Below are positions 47,292 through 59,700 of a DNA stretch of 64,000 nt, in pieces. A program made the translations under genes and the position numbers. The notes below the pieces were generated by a model. It saw only the letters and a list, made by a program, of their open reading frames with translations. It made no database searches and was not told where the DNA came from. The DNA lies in NCBI GenBank assembly GCA_019925095.2, contig CM034406.1, forward strand, positions 17,174,388 to 17,238,387, in the 5' to 3' direction. This stretch comes from Dendrolimus kikuchii (taxonomy: Eukaryota > Arthropoda > Insecta > Lepidoptera > Lasiocampidae). Every line of letters starts with the position of its first letter. The stretch's first letter is position 1.

Positions 47292-47400
47292 GTTGTAGCG
47301 GGCAACATATAGCCTCAGCGATGTAATCGTGGCAAGCCGCATTCGCGTTATTCGCCCCTCTTTTACCGACAGCTAAACGCTGCCAGTCAATTAGTGAGGG
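47292..47400 (+). mobile_element. R1-type LINE 5' end fragment
   Basis: AGTTGTAGCGGGCAACATAT, ATCGTGGCAAGCCGC, GTTATTCGCC and GACAGCTAAACGCTG follow the first 110 bp of the LINE at 26610. Everything downstream is missing, the reverse of usual 5' truncation. Confidence 0.72.
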
Positions 47401-47693
47401 CAGTATAAAATTTTAAAATGAGTTTGTAAGAGTAACATGAATTTTTTACCAGTACAATGTACTACTTCAAATAAGGCGAGGAGGTTTGTACGTTTTGTAC
47501 CCCGGCAGTACATTTGAAGCGATGAGACCGGTGAGCGTCATGTCCCGTTCAAAACTAATTCGGAAATGTTCGTTAAGAATCGGATGTGCTCGGCCTCGGT
47601 CACCTCATTTTACTAACAGTCGTACTATGACATTGTCATGTTGTCCCTCTTTGTCATGTCAATATCCGTAGAGGCGTAAGAGGCGTCCATCCC
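47401..47693. other. Unassigned stretch
   Basis: Moderate GC (CCCGGCAGTACATTTG, GTGCTCGGCCTCGGTCACC); no frame or repeat match found. Confidence 0.4.
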
Positions 47694-47978
47694 TGCAGGA
47701 ACGGAGAAAGAATACAATTTCCTGCGGCCGGGCGGCTTGTCGTAAGAGGCGACAAAACAACCCACAGCTAGGTGGTAGGGCATTTGCCCGACTGGATAGC
47801 TACCACCCCATAACAACCTTGAGTTGTGTTCCAGCTTTAGTGACTAGGTTCCAGTCTCCCTTAAGAGAGCGGCATCGCATTTGTAGCACTTTTGGTGTTG
47901 CAAATGTCCATAGGTGATGGTAACCGCTTTCCATCAAGTGAGCTGTCTGCCTGTCTGCTGAACTCCTGCAATAAAAAA
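47694..47978 (+). mobile_element. Family A, near full length
   Basis: CCTGCAGGAACGGAGAAAGA to GAACTCCTGCAATAAAAAAA; it lacks about 25 bp around GGTCTAAAGCATGTCGC. Confidence 0.82.
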
Positions 47979-48715
47979 AATAAAAAAGGCGTTATTGTAC
48001 TGTTGTAGCATAAGCCTCGTCCGTCCTTGCTCTTACTTTTGAGTAGTAGCGCGACAAGAATTTTGAAGTAGTACATTTCGAATTTTGAGCCCTATCAGTA
48101 CAAATGTATTTTGTACGGGACAAATGTATTAGCTCACACGTACTGCTCATCGCTACAGTCAGTCTGTTTATGTTAGCGCGCGAGTGCAGTCCTGCCGCAT
48201 TTATCATGTAACGCTCGTAATAATTTACTCGCAGTACTTATGTTATATAATGATAACTTTTTCAATAGAAAATGTGCTACAATAGTCGTTTCATTACACA
48301 AACCGGCAACCATACACCACATAGTAAGATACAGAAACCTGGTGTAAGTGAGGCGGTTCAGCCATGCTTTTATACAAAATTGATTTGATGATTCAAAAAG
48401 TGAATTCGCCATGACATTGATATTTAGTAATTCACTCAACCGCGTCCCTTGACGAAGTGAGCGCAGTCACTCGAGTGAATTGGGTGATGTCAAATCAATT
48501 GACACCTTTTTTATAATTTTACAAAACGACCAAGCCTCTTATATTTCGTACGGGAATAACAAGTTATGTCGTCATGTCTTTTAAATTTACTATTATTTGA
48601 GAACTAATTCAAATAATTTTTATAATATTTTAAAAGTAAAATATTAATTATACCCTTTTAAGTAAATAACGTTATATAATTTATTGCAACAAATGTTATC
48701 TACTCCAATTCGTAG

Positions 48716-49465
48716 AATGCATGGCTGGAGTGAGAGCGGTCACTCGAGTGAGTTTTTAGAATGCACGGCTGAAGTGAGAGCGGTTACTCCAGGAGTTTTT
48801 AGAATGCACGGCTGAACTGAGAGCGGTCACTCCAGGAGTTTTTAGAATGCATGGCTGAAGTGAGAGCGGTTACTCCAGGAGTTTTTAGAATGCACGGCTG
48901 AAGTGAGAGCGGTCACTCCAGTGAGCTTTTAGAATGCACGGCTGAAGTGAGAGCGGTCACTCCAGTGAGTTTTTAGAATGCACGGCTGAAGTGAGAGCGG
49001 TCACTCCAGTGAGTTTTTAGAATGCACGGCTGAAGTGAGAGCGGTCACTCCAGTGAGCTTTTAGAATGCACGGCTGAAGTGAGAGCGGTCACTCCAGTGA
49101 GTTTTTAGATTGCACGGCTGAAGTGAGAGCGGTCACTCCAGTGAGCTTTTAGAATGCACGGCTGAAGTGAGAGCGGTCACTCCAGTGAGCTTTTAGAATG
49201 CACGGCTGGAGTGAGAGCGGTCACTCCAGTGAGTTTTTAGATTGCACGGCTGAAGTGAGAGCGGTCACTCCAGTGAGCTTTTAGAATGCACGGCTGAAGT
49301 GAGAGCGGTCACTCCAGTGAGTTTTTAGATTGCACGGCTGAAGTGAGAGCGGTCACTCCAGTGAGCTTTTAGAATGCACGGCTGAAGTGAGAGCGGTCAC
49401 TCCAGTGAGTTTTTAGAATGCACGGCTGGAGTGAGAGCGGTCACTCGAGTGAGTTTTCAGAAGTC
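48716..49465. repeat. 44-bp minisatellite, about 17 units
   Basis: Unit TTTTAGAATGCACGGCTGAA / GTGAGAGCGGTCACTCCAGT / GAG. Early units are 43 bp (CCAGGAG). GAATG...GAGT and GATTG...GAGC variants alternate, giving an 88-bp higher-order period. The first and last units share GGCTGGAG and CACTCGAGTGAG. An isolated half unit lies at 48453-48478. Confidence 0.93.
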
Positions 49466-50560
49466 GAGTGCATGACAGGAAACTAATGGAAGATAATAGT
49501 TAGAGAACTGCGGAATGACCTTCATTAAATATATTTATTAGTTGTCTTAATTATTTAAACTTATAACAAAGGTCGGAATTAGGTAGGGCGATTTGTGTAC
49601 TTGCAACGATTTTATAGAGGTAAAAAAAAAGAATGTGAATATTCCTGTATTTTAATGTATTATTTCAAAACAGTAAAAATTTATGATTTGCAAACTAATA
49701 AAATTACATATTTTAAGTCTATAAAAAAATATTGTTATTTATGAAGCGCTAGGATAATTCTTTTGAAACGAATTTCTTTTATAAGGATGAAAAAAGTAAA
49801 TAGGCAAAAATCGTCACGTAAAGAAAAAGCGTTATGCCCCCTCCACGCGCATAAAGTAATTTTTATTGTACACTTTTGACCTTTAATGCAATGCAATAAG
49901 ATCTAAAATAATATCCATCAGTGTAAAAGATATGGTATTTTAAAATTTGAAATTCTTGTAACTGCTCTTATACGGCCGCATTTGGGCGCTGTCGACGCGC
50001 ATGTGTCCATGTTTTTATTTTTTTCTGAAATATCGATACAAAGTGAAAAAAAAACACCACGGTACTTAAGACAAGTAATTTAATACAGTAGGTATTCGCA
50101 ATGAATATGGGCCCTGAAAAATCCCAGGAATGTCCATATTTATATCAAACTTTCGCTACAATTACAAAAATCACACTACCCAATTCCGACCTCTGCTTAC
50201 AATCGACCACACTTCCAAACACACAGAAACACACGCGTACAAAAATTCTACATTTATATAATATTACAATATATGGAACACAGTTGTTGTATATTTGACA
50301 AATTACACATAATATATAAAATATAAAAAATTAATGTTGTATTTCTTATATATTCGTTACTCAATAATAAATCTATTTTTTGGAAAAAAATGATCGAATA
50401 TTCATGTTAAGATCAATATTATAAAAATCATCTTAAAAGTTAGAAGGAAGAGTAAAACATTTTTTACAATTTCTATAATATAAAGTATCAAGGTCATATT
50501 TTACTATTATTTTATATCAATTAAAATATTAACTATTAAAATAGTTAAAAATAGGAGAAA
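49466..50560. other. AT-rich spacer, nothing recognised
   Basis: No coding exon or repeat supported. Confidence 0.5.
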
Positions 50561-50561
50561 T

Positions 50562-50754
50562 TATACCATTGTTGGCACCTGGCCAATTTATTCAAAACAT
50601 TAAAAAAATCTTAATATTTTTTATTTTGTAGTCATAGAATAATATTATTATCACCATTTTATGGCTACAAAAAATAATAATAATAAGATTTTTTTAATTT
50701 TTGAATGAAATAATAGGTGCCAATCATTGAAGGGGAAGTACCAACAATGATATA
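50562..50754. mobile_element. MITE-4 hairpin
   Basis: TATACCATTGTTGGCACCT ... AGTACCAACAATGATATA; arms pair along most of 190 bp (AAAAAAATCTTAAT with ATAAGATTTTTTT). Confidence 0.75.
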
Positions 50755-51344
50755 CTTTACCCTTTTATTCAAAATGATCAAAAGTTCAGATCACCATTAT
50801 TTTTCTAAATAAATATTATTATCCTAAACCTACGAGTAGACATATCCCATAAACTATGGAATATTTGATGCAATTAAAATGTAAGTAATTCATCAATCCA
50901 GTAAAAAAATGCCCATCTTATATAATTGTACAGTAAATAAATAAAATAAATGTTTTATTGAACACTACTGTAATTAAGCACTTTCTTCGCAGATTCGTAT
51001 CACAAATACGACAAATGTCCATAAAATTAAAACTACGTTTTATCGGTTTTTAGCACGGCATTTTTTATTTTTACAACGATTTAACCACTTTTCAGTTCAC
51101 GGAACGGAAGTCTACATTTCGAAAAGCGGCCAAAACGTCAAAATAAAAATTAAAAGAAACCGAATAAAATGCCGCGCCTAAAACTGTTAAAATGTAGCTT
51201 TAGTTATGTGTATTAGTCGCGAAAAGTTGAGAAAAAACTAGGTATCAATATGGAACCATAATAATTATACCATATTTTACAACTACCAGTAGGTAAATCT
51301 GCAATGGTTACAATAACACCAGCCTACAAAAAATAAAATATGGT

Positions 51345-51585
51345 CCATACTCTTGACCAGACCGATATATTCTTTAGTATTTCGATGCGCTGAATCCAAT
51401 TCTGGGGTCAGTTTGGTCCATACATTCTCAAAATATTGACGGCTTAAGGACCAAAAGACCGAATCTGGGGTCAGTTTGGTCTATGTACCCTCAAAATTCT
51501 GAGAGTGTATGGAACAAACTGATCCTAGATTCGGATTCAACGCATTGAAATACATAAGAATATATTGGGTCTGCTCAAGAGTACA
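51345..51585. repeat. Long hairpin
   Basis: 51345-51445 (TTTCGATGCGCTGAATCC, GGGGTCAGTTTGGTCCATAC) is the inverse of 51487-51585 (GTATGGAACAAACTGATCC, GGATTCAACGCATTGAAA). The TCTGGGGTCAGTTTGGTC motif also occurs a third time at 51464, in direct orientation. Confidence 0.72.
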
Positions 51586-51716
51586 AACCAATTTTTATTT
51601 TTTGTGCCGCTGTAATTATTATCTTTTAGTATGCTCAGGGACACCCTTCACTGGATGTTCATTCCAAAGAACTACGGTGCGTAAGAGAAACATTTATACT
51701 GTTGGACGAAAGACAT

Positions 51717-52295
51717 TGCATAAGATTCCACTTTTTTTTTGAGGCGGGGGAAATGCATTTTGCATACTACCGGGTCCTTTACTAGGGATTAGATCAAAGC
51801 GACGAGAGGTGACACCACGAATGGGCACCAGAGTCAAATCGCCGGCTTGTGTGGAGATTCGAAGACTCAATACTCCACTAAAACCACCTTCCTCCCATGT
51901 GCCCCGCGCTTATGGCAGGAAGAGCGTGAGTCTTAGAACGTAGTTACGCCCACGCTGATCCTAGCGCATCAGTGCTTGAAGACTCCTCTGCTCCCTAGAT
52001 GCTAGCGGGCCCCTGCATAAGATTCCACCTTTTTTTTTTTTTAGGCGGGGGAAATGCTACTTACGCACAATACTGGGTCCTTTGCAAGGGATTAGACCAT
52101 AGTTGATCATGAAGGCTTTCCCCTTTGACAAGGGGCAATCCGAACAATAATCAAGCCAGCTTGTGTGGAGACTCAGAGAAGTTGCACGGGCAACACCCAC
52201 TACCCACTGAAACCACCCTCCTCCCATGTGCCCCGCGCTTTTTATGAAGGAAAGGCTGAGACTTAGAACATAGTTACGCCCAGTCTAGAATATTC
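51717..52295. repeat. Two direct diverged copies, about 290 bp each
   Basis: Both carry GCATAAGATTCCAC, T-run, GAGGCGGGGGAAATGC-like, CTTGTGTGGAGA, CCTCCCATGTGCCCCGCGCT and TAGTTACGCCCA. Family unknown. Confidence 0.75.
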
Positions 52296-52985
52296 CACCT
52301 TACTTTGACACTTGTCATATTGGTACACGAACACGAATCTGTCAGAAGCTATTTTAAACATGCATTTATATTCAAATGTACATATACCGTTTTATATAAA
52401 ATTAAGTCCACACCCGCGTTTCCGCTACAAATTATTTTATATAATTATATAAAAAATACAATAATGTATATTCCGTAATAGTTTGGCTGGATTCTTTAGG
52501 CACATAATTTGCTATCTAAAGACTCGAACATTTACAAATATGTAAATACTTATTGGAAATATCACATTTTTTTCTATTTATATGAAAACCTGTCGAAAAC
52601 TGTACTCTAGTTAAAATATTATGAGATTCTACTTCAGAAAATTATTCATTTTAAAATATGATGTTTATTGCTCAAAAAGAACACGGAATATTACGTTTCA
52701 CAGTATATTCCATATAGTGGCGAGACTATCTATCACACGTGCCATTCGTTCATAAATGCTTTTATATTGTATTTGTTTCAAAATATTACATATACATATA
52801 AAAAATAAATAAATTACATTTTTTACTATTATTATTACGAAATTGTATATTATTTAAAATATTTAAATATTTTTTTAGCGTTGGCATCATTGATCTACTT
52901 TTAAATATATAATAGAACCAGACTATATTTTGTATTACAATATATAATTAAGCCCTTATTCGTTTTAAAATGAAACAGAGAAAAC

Positions 52986-54083
52986 TATACAGTTGTTGGC
53001 ACTCCACAATACGCTATTATTTTATTGAAATAATTAAGAAATCTTAAGAAATTCATTTTGTAACCGTACAATGATAATAATAATAATGATAATAATAATA
53101 ATGATAATAATAATAATGATAATAATACCCGCAGGGGGGCTTTGTGGCGAAGCCTTAGGTGAGTAGCGACACCTCGTACCTGACTCCGGGGGCCAAGGCA
53201 AGGCCCCCGCCTCCGTGCTTGCCTTAACCAGCCGGCACGGAGTGGAGATCGCTAGAGCTAAGACTCAAGCTCCAGGGGTGGAAGTGATAAATGGCATCAC
53301 GTCAGAAGTAGCTTCTGTGAACCTGCAGCCCACCTCTCTACACCCCTTAGCCACTCACACCCATCCATGCAGGGAGTGGCAAGTCACCGTCTGCCCATTT
53401 TTCCATGTTCTCCGAACATTGCGACTGGCAGACGCCATAGTCCCCATATTCCCAGACCTCTAGTACCATTAGCAGTTCACCACAATAGCCCGGTACTTTT
53501 TGTCCTCATTTCCCACAATAGTCCTACACTGGCCGGGGCTTGTCCTTGGGTGCATTACTATATAATGTAGACAGGAATAATCGCCTGTCAGTGTCACGCT
53601 ACATTTACATTAAATTTGTCAAGGGGCCTCCACGTGTTGGCCTTCCCATGGCCCACGCAAGCCCTCCAAAAGTCCGAGCCATTTTTATGGCCCGTGGACT
53701 TAACTATAATACTATTATATGGGTTATATGGTAATATTGTATGGGTCAAAATGAAAAATATTAAAAAGAATCTTAAACAAATAGCCTGGGTGCCTATTCA
53801 GATACAATAGGCGTATTTCGGTTCTGGCTCCAATACCTTTGGCTTTGTGGATAGTTGCCATCGACAGCAACAATTTTCAACATATGTAAACGTCACGTTA
53901 ACAGTGACAGATAAAATGTCACCTTACTAACTTATTATGTCACTTCATTTACATACGTTTAAATATACCATCGTATCGATTATTGTGAAAAAACGAATTA
54001 ATACAAAAAAACCTATAATTTTTGATATCCTCCGTTCCTGCGTGTACAGTGCCAATCATTGGTTGGGGCGCCAACAATGGTAT
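52986..54083. mobile_element. MITE-4 relative split by family C
   Basis: Left end TATACAGTTGTTGGCACTCC and right end GGCGCCAACAATGGTATA are 1.1 kb apart; family C (53128-53700) and a (GATAATAATAAT)n run lie between them. Confidence 0.6.
53128..53700 (+). mobile_element. Family C, longest copy
   Basis: Adds a 5' part absent from 25236: GACTCCGGGGGCCAAGGC and GCCGGCACGGAGTGGAGATC, then follows the shared body to TTTTTATGGCCCGTGGAC. Confidence 0.65.
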
Positions 54084-54433
54084 AGTTTACCCTATATATT
54101 GTTCATGCGTTTTTTATTTAAAATTTACGCATTTATTTGGTAAACATTAATTTATAGATTTATGTATCTATTTAACTATTAGCTATTAAATATATTTTCC
54201 AAATACTCAATTAGTATATTATAAGTTTCGTGTCATTTGGTTTAAAGTAATACATCATAACAAAGGTAATGAAGGGCTTTGCGCCCCTCGAAAACCATTT
54301 TGTAGTTATATAAATAAAATTATTTAGCCTGCGATTGCGCCCACTTATGCTTTGTGTCCCTGGTACATATTCTAGCGGGAAAGTAGGAGTACACTAAGAA
54401 TGAAAGATTTTCTCACTTAAGCCTCTAAAGCTA

Positions 54434-54516
54434 AGCGCGCACTACGATTCTCAACACCGGACTCACCCTCATATAGTTCAGTCCGGTATTAAAAAATTGT
54501 AGTGCGCGCTTAACAT
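54434..54516. mobile_element. Short MITE
   Basis: AAGCGCGCACTACGATTCTC ... AAATTGTAGTGCGCGCTTAA, with an inner ACACCGGAC / GTCCGGTAT pair. Confidence 0.65.
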
Positions 54517-54519
54517 ACA

Positions 54520-55740
54520 GGTGCAAGGCTGGACTTATATATCCTGTTACGCGATCTCATATAGAATTAGGGATCTTTATCAGCCTTACATCTTGTACTA
54601 GGCGGTTCTCATCCCAGCACTTTTATTTCATGTTGGAAGTATACTTCTGTAATATATTATTTAATCTATACTTTATTTGAGTTAAAATACCGAATTATTT
54701 TTCATAATTAATCGAGATGCTTATTTAAAACGAATAAGAGCATATAATTAGCACCTATCTTAAGTCTATAAGAGAAATAATTTTTATTTGTTCACCCCGC
54801 CATTTGTCAGAAAACCCCTTAAATTTCTCTCTTAATTTGCACTCCGCAACTGAGTATTTATATTCTAAAATTGCATATGACATTGGAAATCGGTGTGACC
54901 AGAAGTAATAGAATATTACAACAGTACTAATTTAATCGTTTTGTAAGAGATAGTATGGAATCGATTCGAGTAAAAGTTAATATACGGATATTAACAATAT
55001 GAATTGTAATTCATACAAGAACTTTCTCGGTGAAGTTAAACTCGTACGAGGCCACTAATATATAAAAGGGAAAATTTAAATAAAAAAGAAAGTTTAAATA
55101 AAAAAACTTCCCTTCGTCGTTGTAATTGTAAATATAAAATATTTGCTGTTCATAAAACAAAAATAAAATACAAATTATATTATTTTTACAAAATGGTATA
55201 TTATCTTAAACGTCTATTCTCGGCTCTTTAAAATGTTTAATAAATATATTTTTTTAATGTAGGCAACATTGATTTCCTTTAAAACATATAACAGAGTCTG
55301 ACTACATATTATAATTAAGCTCTTTTTCGATTTAAAATGAACTATATATTGTATTTATTTGCAAGCTTTATTAAATTTTTAATTGATTCAACATTGAATT
55401 GTTCAACGTTTATCGCTTACATTTACATAAAACATAATTCCATATTAACCATATTTATTGAATTAATAAAATTATTAGAAGAATATTTTATTTCATTCTG
55501 GTCACACTGACCGCGATAACTGCCAAAACCGTACGTACATACATCATCAAAATTTGGCAAAGTCCATATACATATAGAAAATGTAACCAACAAACAAATT
55601 TGTACCACATCTACCAAGACCGAAATAAATCTTAAATCGAAAATTCTTCGACAATAGAAGCAGTATACTAGCAATGACAATAATTATTGTCGAATAAAAA
55701 AAAGTAGGAGCGCTACTTTTCTTTACTAGACAATTATTAT
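54520..55740. other. AT-rich spacer
   Basis: No gene supported. A hydrophobic minus frame at 55423-55680 is discussed among rejected items. Confidence 0.45.
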
Positions 55741-55904
55741 CCTTATATCCCGGCTACATCTGGAATAATGATAATGTTAGCGACTGTGTCACGCAGACGT
55801 AGGTTTAATAGACAAGGGTTCAATGCGTTATCTGAGACACGACATTGTCAATGACGTCAAACGTTGACAGATAACTCGTGTACATGTTCATAGACTAATC
55901 AGGG

Positions 55905-56146
55905 CGTTCCATTAGTAGTTCACAACGCCCAAAACGCTCAGTTAGCCGTACCACAAGGCGACCGCGACCATTGTGGTCGTGGCGAATACGTCACTAATGA
56001 CGTCATCATTTTCGATTACACAACGCTCACGACGACCCATGTCAACAGGTGGGTCGAATAGACGTTCCACTTGGGTTTACGATTGTTACGCCAAGAAGCA
56101 AGTGGAACGGGAAAACTCGCGGTCGTTGTGAGTTCATAATGGAACG
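55905..56146. mobile_element. MITE-1 copy
   Basis: CGTTCCATTAGTAGTTCACA ... TTGTGAGTTCATAATGGAACG. Confidence 0.82.
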
Positions 56147-56274
56147 TAGCCTACGTAGCTAATCATTAACGGCGTCATTTTTTAGCGCTACACACTGTTC
56201 AAATGAGGTCATATAACTAGACACTGTTAAGTTTTTTTTACTTGCTTTATTATTATTTATTGTATGTCTTTAAA

Positions 56275-56375
56275 GACCACGGGCCATAAAAATGCCTCGG
56301 ACTTTTGAAGGGCTTGCGTGGGGCCATGGGGAGGCCAACACGTAGAGGCCCCTTGACCAATCTAATCTAAATGTG
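56275..56375 (-). mobile_element. Family C 3' fragment
   Basis: CCACGGGCCATAAAAATGCC and GCCAACACGTAGAGGCCCCTT, reverse of the family C end. Confidence 0.65.
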
Positions 56376-56710
56376 CCGTAACATTGACCTAACCGTAACT
56401 TGTTATACCTTTATATTTATTATTGTACATCAATTTCAATTTTGTTTTAGTTATAAGATATGAAAATTCTACGCCTAATAAGGCAAAGTAAATGTATTGA
56501 AAGAATTACATATACATTTCTAGCAATAAATTATTATTCTATTCTTTTTTATCATTTAATGTTTGTCATCTAATCGAGTAACATTAATTGCCATTAAATG
56601 CCTTTATAGCCCTTATATTGCTCATTATTTATAATTCAAACATTCCGCCACAGTCACTAACATTACCACAGGTGGAGCAATGTAGTATTATAATTTAGAC
56701 TTTAGAGCAA

Positions 56711-59700
56711 TTAATTAAAAATCTTCATATAACTACAGGTCAGATTTCCTCCACTTATTTCGCTAATAAGTGTCTCGTTGATGGCAACACCGGGTGTTGT
56801 ACAATTCAACAGATTGCCAGTCAACGTCAGACCGTGAACACCGCTGCACGCTAGAGTGATATTCTGGACTACCGACAGTGTTGTGTTCGTTAGTACTGGT
56901 ATATTTGGGGCTAGGGTGGGGAATATCACCGACCCCCATAGGGGGTAAGCGCCCCATACTATCAGGGTGGTTATTATCTTCGGACCTATACCACCCACCG
57001 CCTGAAAGGAATTGAAAATAATAATAATTCACATATTACAATAATAATCAAAACTACGTTTTAACGGTGCGGGATTTTATTTGATTTTTATCCATAATAT
57101 TAAAACCTTTTAAACATGCCGTGTCTATACATTGAAACTATTAAAAAAAAAACAACTGGAATAGACTACATAAACACGATGCATTTTTTTTTTAATTCTT
57201 GTCTGTTTTCGATGCGGTTTACGCTGATCGAGAGTAAATTCTTAGACTTCAAATTTGCGCTACTTTCTTTTGGAGGAATCCCGCGAGAATTAAAAAAAAA
57301 TCGAATTCAAGTTTGATTTTTTACTGGATTTAATGTAATAAAATGTGTTATATTTTTATCGAGGGAATCCCGCGGGATTTTCATGTCAAGCGTAGACGAA
57401 GTCGCGGGTATATCCTAATTAAAAATAAAATAAAAGGCGCCTTATAAACGTAAAACATAGTTTTAATCATGTGTACTATTTGCAAAAAATTAAGAAAATA
57501 CTATATTATAATAAAAAAATAATTACTATTTTAAAACGAAAACAATGAAATAAGGGGATATATTGGCAATAGAAACACACATTGTATATCCTCAAGCTAA
57601 GCAAGTTACGTTTGGGTTATGGTTGATATCCAACAGACAACTTTAGTATTAATTCTAGAAACCCAGACCGGAGTAAATTGTGGAAAGTTATATTCCTTTT
57701 TTTCACGTAATCGTGATAGTTTAGTCACCAAGGTTCGAATACTGTTTGGGAAGTATAAAGTGCTAATGCAATTTGTCTGACCTAATGTGCATAATCTTAT
57801 ATATTACATATTACTACGTGCTGACAACGAAAGAAACCATTATAAAGTGGATGTGTGAAATTCTCTAATCAGCCTTAGACAAGCGTGGCGAGTATGGATG
57901 GTTCATTCGGCAGACAAAGTTATTTCATACTCTTTATTAAAACAAGACATACTTTTGAACAGACAAATATGACATCGATCACTGCAACAATTAGATCAAA
58001 GTAAATTATTTAAAATCAGTTTACGAAATTTACATTACCGGGAATCGAACCCAGTACTTCTGAATTAACTATAACACTAAAATATAACAACGCTTTATGT
58101 AGAATAAAATAAAAATCTCGCGGGTAAAATGCAATAACTTACCATTTTGGAAGTGGGTATGTGGGCAACACCGGCCACTATGGCGTTGGGGGGAGTCCCC
58201 ACTGGCATGTGGAAGGCCATCGAGCAGGCCAAGGTGGCCGGAATCATCAGGTACCTAGGATCTATGTGTAGGACACGAGCCTGGAAACAAAATCAAAAAC
58301 ATTACAGTCCTTGAAGCATTGACTTTTTTTTTTATTGCAGGAGATCAGCAGACAGGCAGACGGCCCACTTGATGGAAAGCGGTTACCATCGCCTATGGAC
58401 ATTTGCAACACCAAAGTTGTTACAAATGCGCTGCTGCTCTCTGAAGGGAAACTGGAACCTGGTCACTAATGCCGGAACGCAACTCAAGGTTGTTATGGCG
58501 ACATACTTTAGACCAGGGGTGGTAGCCATCCAGTCGGATTCTTCGACATATTTAAATTCTCACTTCAAACGCGTTCCGTTTCACACGTCACGTCAATCAT
58601 TCATCTCATGTCATAAGATAATAGTACATTATGGTACTAGTGTGTAACATTGGTAATTACCGCCGACGCGCCATTGAGACTCGAGCCGTAGGCGAGGGTC
58701 TTAAGAGAGCCGAGGACGGTAATCATCAATACACACGTGTATCATACGACGTTTTTCAACACACTTGTGAATAAAATAACAACAAAAACTCATTTTATTT
58801 AGTAGATAAAAAAAGTTATATATGAGTGAAAGTTTTATTTATTAAACACGTACGAGTTAAAATTATCTATTTAAATAAGAAGTTGCATGAAATGAGCAAG
58901 CAATAGGAATATTAATTTATTTGTTCTATAGAACACGATCTTTTTTTTTTTGAATAAAAACTTTTTTAAGAACAAAGCAACTCAACCAATAAAATTTAAA
59001 AAAAAATCTATAACTCACTAGTGAGTTATAATGTTTTTTACTCACAGTTTGATAATGGGTGTCATTCTGTGCCTAATTGCGGTGACCATAGAGCCACTTT
59101 ATGAGCAAGTGTGTTGAAAAATAAATTAAATTAAATCGCCGCACACATTGTAAATAAATAAAATACCATAAAATATACCGCCGCCGCAACTCATAAATGT
59201 GTGTATTATACAAATAACCCGCTCCGCATCAAATTGTAAAATATAATAAAAATATCTAATATATAAAATTCTCGTGTCACAGTTTTCGTTGCCATACTCC
59301 GCCGAAACGGCTTGACCGATTTTGATGAAATTTTTTGTGCTTATCCGGTATCTATGAGAATCGGCCAACATCTATTTTTCATCCCCCTAAATGTTAGGGG
59401 TAGTCCACCCCTAAATTTTTTTATTTATTTTTTAGACAAAATTTTTAATTTCTATTTTTTTATGATACAACATACAAAAATACATACAACCCTAAATTTT
59501 CACCCCTCTACGATCAACCCCTATTTTTTATTTGTTAATTATAAACTTTAAAATCTTTTGGCAAGATTTTTAATCTTATTTTGTCATGACCTAGAATAAA
59601 AAAAATATATTACTCTTTTAGATTCACAATTAGAACCGGTAGGTGGCGCTGAGATCGGGTTCTGGAATCCTCCTAATCACCTGATGCGAATTTGGTGATT

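Noticed and set aside
48716..49465. CRISPR-like array
   Set aside because: Units are contiguous with no unique spacers and the genome is eukaryotic; it is a minisatellite.
55423..55680. Hydrophobic minus frame, considered as a last exon of a third SLC13-like gene
   Set aside because: It has one membrane-like segment and an AG before it, but no family motif, no neighbouring exons and a low-complexity end.
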